DNA from: a beta proteobacterium L13
Lineage (GTDB): Bacteria > Pseudomonadota > Gammaproteobacteria > Burkholderiales > Chromobacteriaceae
DNA length: 64,000 nt
NCBI GenBank assembly: GCA_000335715.1
Contig: AMYZ01000019.1
Coordinates: forward strand, 22,382 to 86,381
Direction: 5' to 3'
In this document: piece after piece, positions 62,845 to 64,000 of the stretch
Layout of the letters: each line of letters begins with the position of its first letter
Position numbering within the stretch: position 1 is the first letter of the stretch
Notes under the pieces: generated by a model
Database searches by the model: none
Seen by the model: only the letters and a program-made list of their open reading frames with translations
Told to the model about the DNA's origin: nothing
Program-made: the position numbers and the translations under genes

Positions 62845-64000
62845 ATGTCCACATTCCGTTCCCGCCAGCGCGCCGCGCAACGCCGTCAGCCCACATCTTT
62901 TGCCGAGCGCAACGCACCACCTGCCGGGAATAACGCTCCGCCAGCAGGCCAGGCCGGCAACAACCCGCGCTTTGGCAACGACAGCCGTGGTTTCGACAAA
63001 CCACGCTTCGGCGGCGAGCATCGTCGTGACGGTGATGCCCAGCCACGTGGCGAACGCAGCTTCGACAAACCGCGTTTCGGCGGCGACAAGCCGCGGTTCG
63101 AAGGCAATCGCGATGGCGGCTTCAAGCGCGATGGCGAGTTCCAGCCACGCGGCGAACGCAGCTTCGACAAACCGCGTTTCGGCGGCGACAAGCCACGCTT
63201 CGAAGGCAATCGCGATAACCGCGAAGGCGGCTTCAAACGCGACGGCGAGTTCCAGCCACGCGGCGAACAGCGCAGCTTCGACAAACCACGTTTCGGCGGC
63301 GACAAGCCGCGCTTCGAAGGTAATCGTGAAAACCGCGACGGCGGCTTCAAGCGCGATGGTGAGTTCCAGCCACGCGGCGAACGCAGCTTCGACAAACCAC
63401 GCTTTGAAGGCAACCGTGAAAACCGCGAAGGCGGCTTCAAACGCGATGGCGAGTTCCAGCCACGCGGCGAACGCAGCTTCGACAAACCACGCTTCGAAGG
63501 CAATCGCGACAGCGGCTTCAAACGCGAAGGCGACTTCCGCCGCGAACAACCCAACGATCACCAGCCACGTGGCGACCACGGGCTGGACAAGCCGCGCACA
63601 CTGTTTTCGGTCAAGCCGGAAGATTACGCCCCGGCCCCGGAAGCCGTACCCGCAGAGCGCCCGCAAAAAACCTATACCCGTGACCGCGTAGCGGGCCGTG
63701 GTGGCAAAGCCCACCCCGACTACGTGGCACCAGAACCACGCGACAGCGAGCAGGCACCGGTAGAAAACAAACCGGCAAGCGGCCCGGTACGCACCAGTTT
63801 CCTGAAGCGCGTTAGCGACATCGATACCCCGGCAACGCCACGTAGCGACGAACCACGACGCGAGGGTGGTTTCCAGCGCGAAGAGCGCAGCTTCGACAAA
63901 CCGCGCTTCGGCGGCGAGCGTCGCGAAGGCGGCTTCCAACGCGAAGAGCGCAGCTTCGACAAGCCACGCTTCGGCGGCGAGCGTCGCGAAGGCGGCTTCC
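62845..64000 (+). CDS. R/G/F/D-rich tandem-repeat protein, 3' end outside window
   Basis: An uninterrupted frame from ATG 62845 (after AAAGGATT) to the window edge, at least 385 codons, begins MSTFRSRQRAAQRRQPTSFA. Two blocks of repeats follow: at 62.98-63.54 kb units built of RGERSFDKPRF, GGDKPRFEGNR and GGFKRDGEFQP, repeating every 90-114 bases; at 63.87-64.0 kb exact 63-base (21-residue) units GGFQREERSFDKPRFGGERRE. A non-repetitive, acidic/Pro-rich stretch separates them. The character is that of a disordered RNA-binding extension (RGG-like, with FDKPRFGG). In betaproteobacteria such extensions are attached to RNA enzymes, e.g. RluB-type pseudouridine synthases, rRNA methyltransferases or helicases; the domain that would decide lies beyond the edge. 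Confidence 0.75.
   Translation, partial: MSTFRSRQRAAQRRQPTSFAERNAPPAGNNAPPAGQAGNNPRFGNDSRGFDKPRFGGEHRRDGDAQPRGERSFDKPRFGGDKPRFEGNRDGGFKRDGEFQPRGERSFDKPRFGGDKPRFEGNRDNREGGFKRDGEFQPRGEQRSFDKPRFGGDKPRFEGNRENRDGGFKRDGEFQPRGERSFDKPRFEGNRENREGGFKRDGEFQPRGERSFDKPRFEGNRDSGFKREGDFRREQPNDHQPRGDHGLDKPRTLFSVKPEDYAPAPEAVPAERPQKTYTRDRVAGRGGKAHPDYVAPEPRDSEQAPVENKPASGPVRTSFLKRVSDIDTPATPRSDEPRREGGFQREERSFDKPRFGGERREGGFQREERSFDKPRFGGERREGGF

Noticed and set aside
63000..63540. Possible CRISPR array
   Set aside because: The repeats are 90-114 bases apart, multiples of three, nearly continuous and in one reading frame; there are no unique spacers and no cas genes.
62827..63939. 370-residue minus-strand frame over the repeat gene, with repeated membrane-like wording
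   Set aside because: It mirrors the in-frame repeats of the plus-strand gene, which has a ribosome binding site and a sensible amino-acid make-up.

Overview
The window is a GC-rich, tightly packed stretch of chromosome that looks like a betaproteobacterium of the Neisseriales, probably a member of the Chromobacteriaceae; I cannot fix the genus. Pointers are the macromolecular-synthesis block (yqeY-dnaG-rpoD), surE-pcm-nlpD-rpoS, rpsP-rimM-trmD-rplS, rplM-rpsI near argC and erpA, and a monomeric isocitrate dehydrogenase next to a dimeric one with aceK close by. No rRNA, prophage, insertion sequence or CRISPR array was seen. There is one tRNA gene, at 4344.

Layout. 0-4.4 kb: yqeY, dnaG, rpoD, tRNA(CAU). 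4.7-7.3 kb: a small accessory patch with a secreted DUF4189-like protein, a VOC-fold protein, a palindromic repeat and a Cds1-like PLP enzyme. 7.4-12.1 kb: an arsenic operon on the minus strand (phosphatase, gapdh, arsJ, an arsR-arsC fusion, acr3). 12.4-15.7 kb: a 42-residue DUF3149 membrane protein and a regulator-cioA-cioB operon, both with readable control sites. 15.8-20.8 kb: a diguanylate cyclase, mutS and an unknown protein. 20.9-27.5 kb: aceK, rluE and two NADP isocitrate dehydrogenases. 27.6-33.8 kb: lysR, mdtH, csp, clpS-clpA, xerD. 33.9-38.6 kb: the rplS ribosomal operon and a Pat/PatZ-like acetyltransferase. 38.9-43.5 kb: nadA and surE-pcm-nlpD-rpoS. 43.6-48.4 kb: moxR-DUF58-tgpA and a deacetylase-like enzyme. 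48.4-48.8 kb: an inverted-repeat-bounded patch. 48.8-55.8 kb: def, plsY, folB, a globin, dadA, cheR, erpA, argC, rpsI, rplM. 56.1-62.7 kb: deoD, deoB, deoC, relA, mutY. From 62.8 kb an open-ended, strongly repetitive R/G/F-rich gene runs off the window.

The strongest signal not explained by genes is the word GCGGCCAAC, usually TGCGGCCAACC and often followed by TT. I counted 59 exact copies of the 9-mer, 30 on one strand and 29 on the other, in intergenic and coding DNA. Some are back-to-back inverted pairs, one forming a perfect terminator-like hairpin. By hand I would expect only one or two copies from base composition. Balanced orientation, dispersal, paired copies at gene ends and several copies in mutS and mutY resemble the DNA uptake sequences of Neisseriaceae, but the word differs from the Neisseria sequence. 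It is the main candidate for an undescribed system here.

Other points of interest are the arsenate-detoxification operon with its ArsR-ArsC fusion and phosphatase, the nested operator/FNR-like architecture of the cio promoter, an FNR-type class II promoter ahead of a tiny membrane protein, an IscR-like dyad before erpA, and the repeat-rich gene at the right edge.
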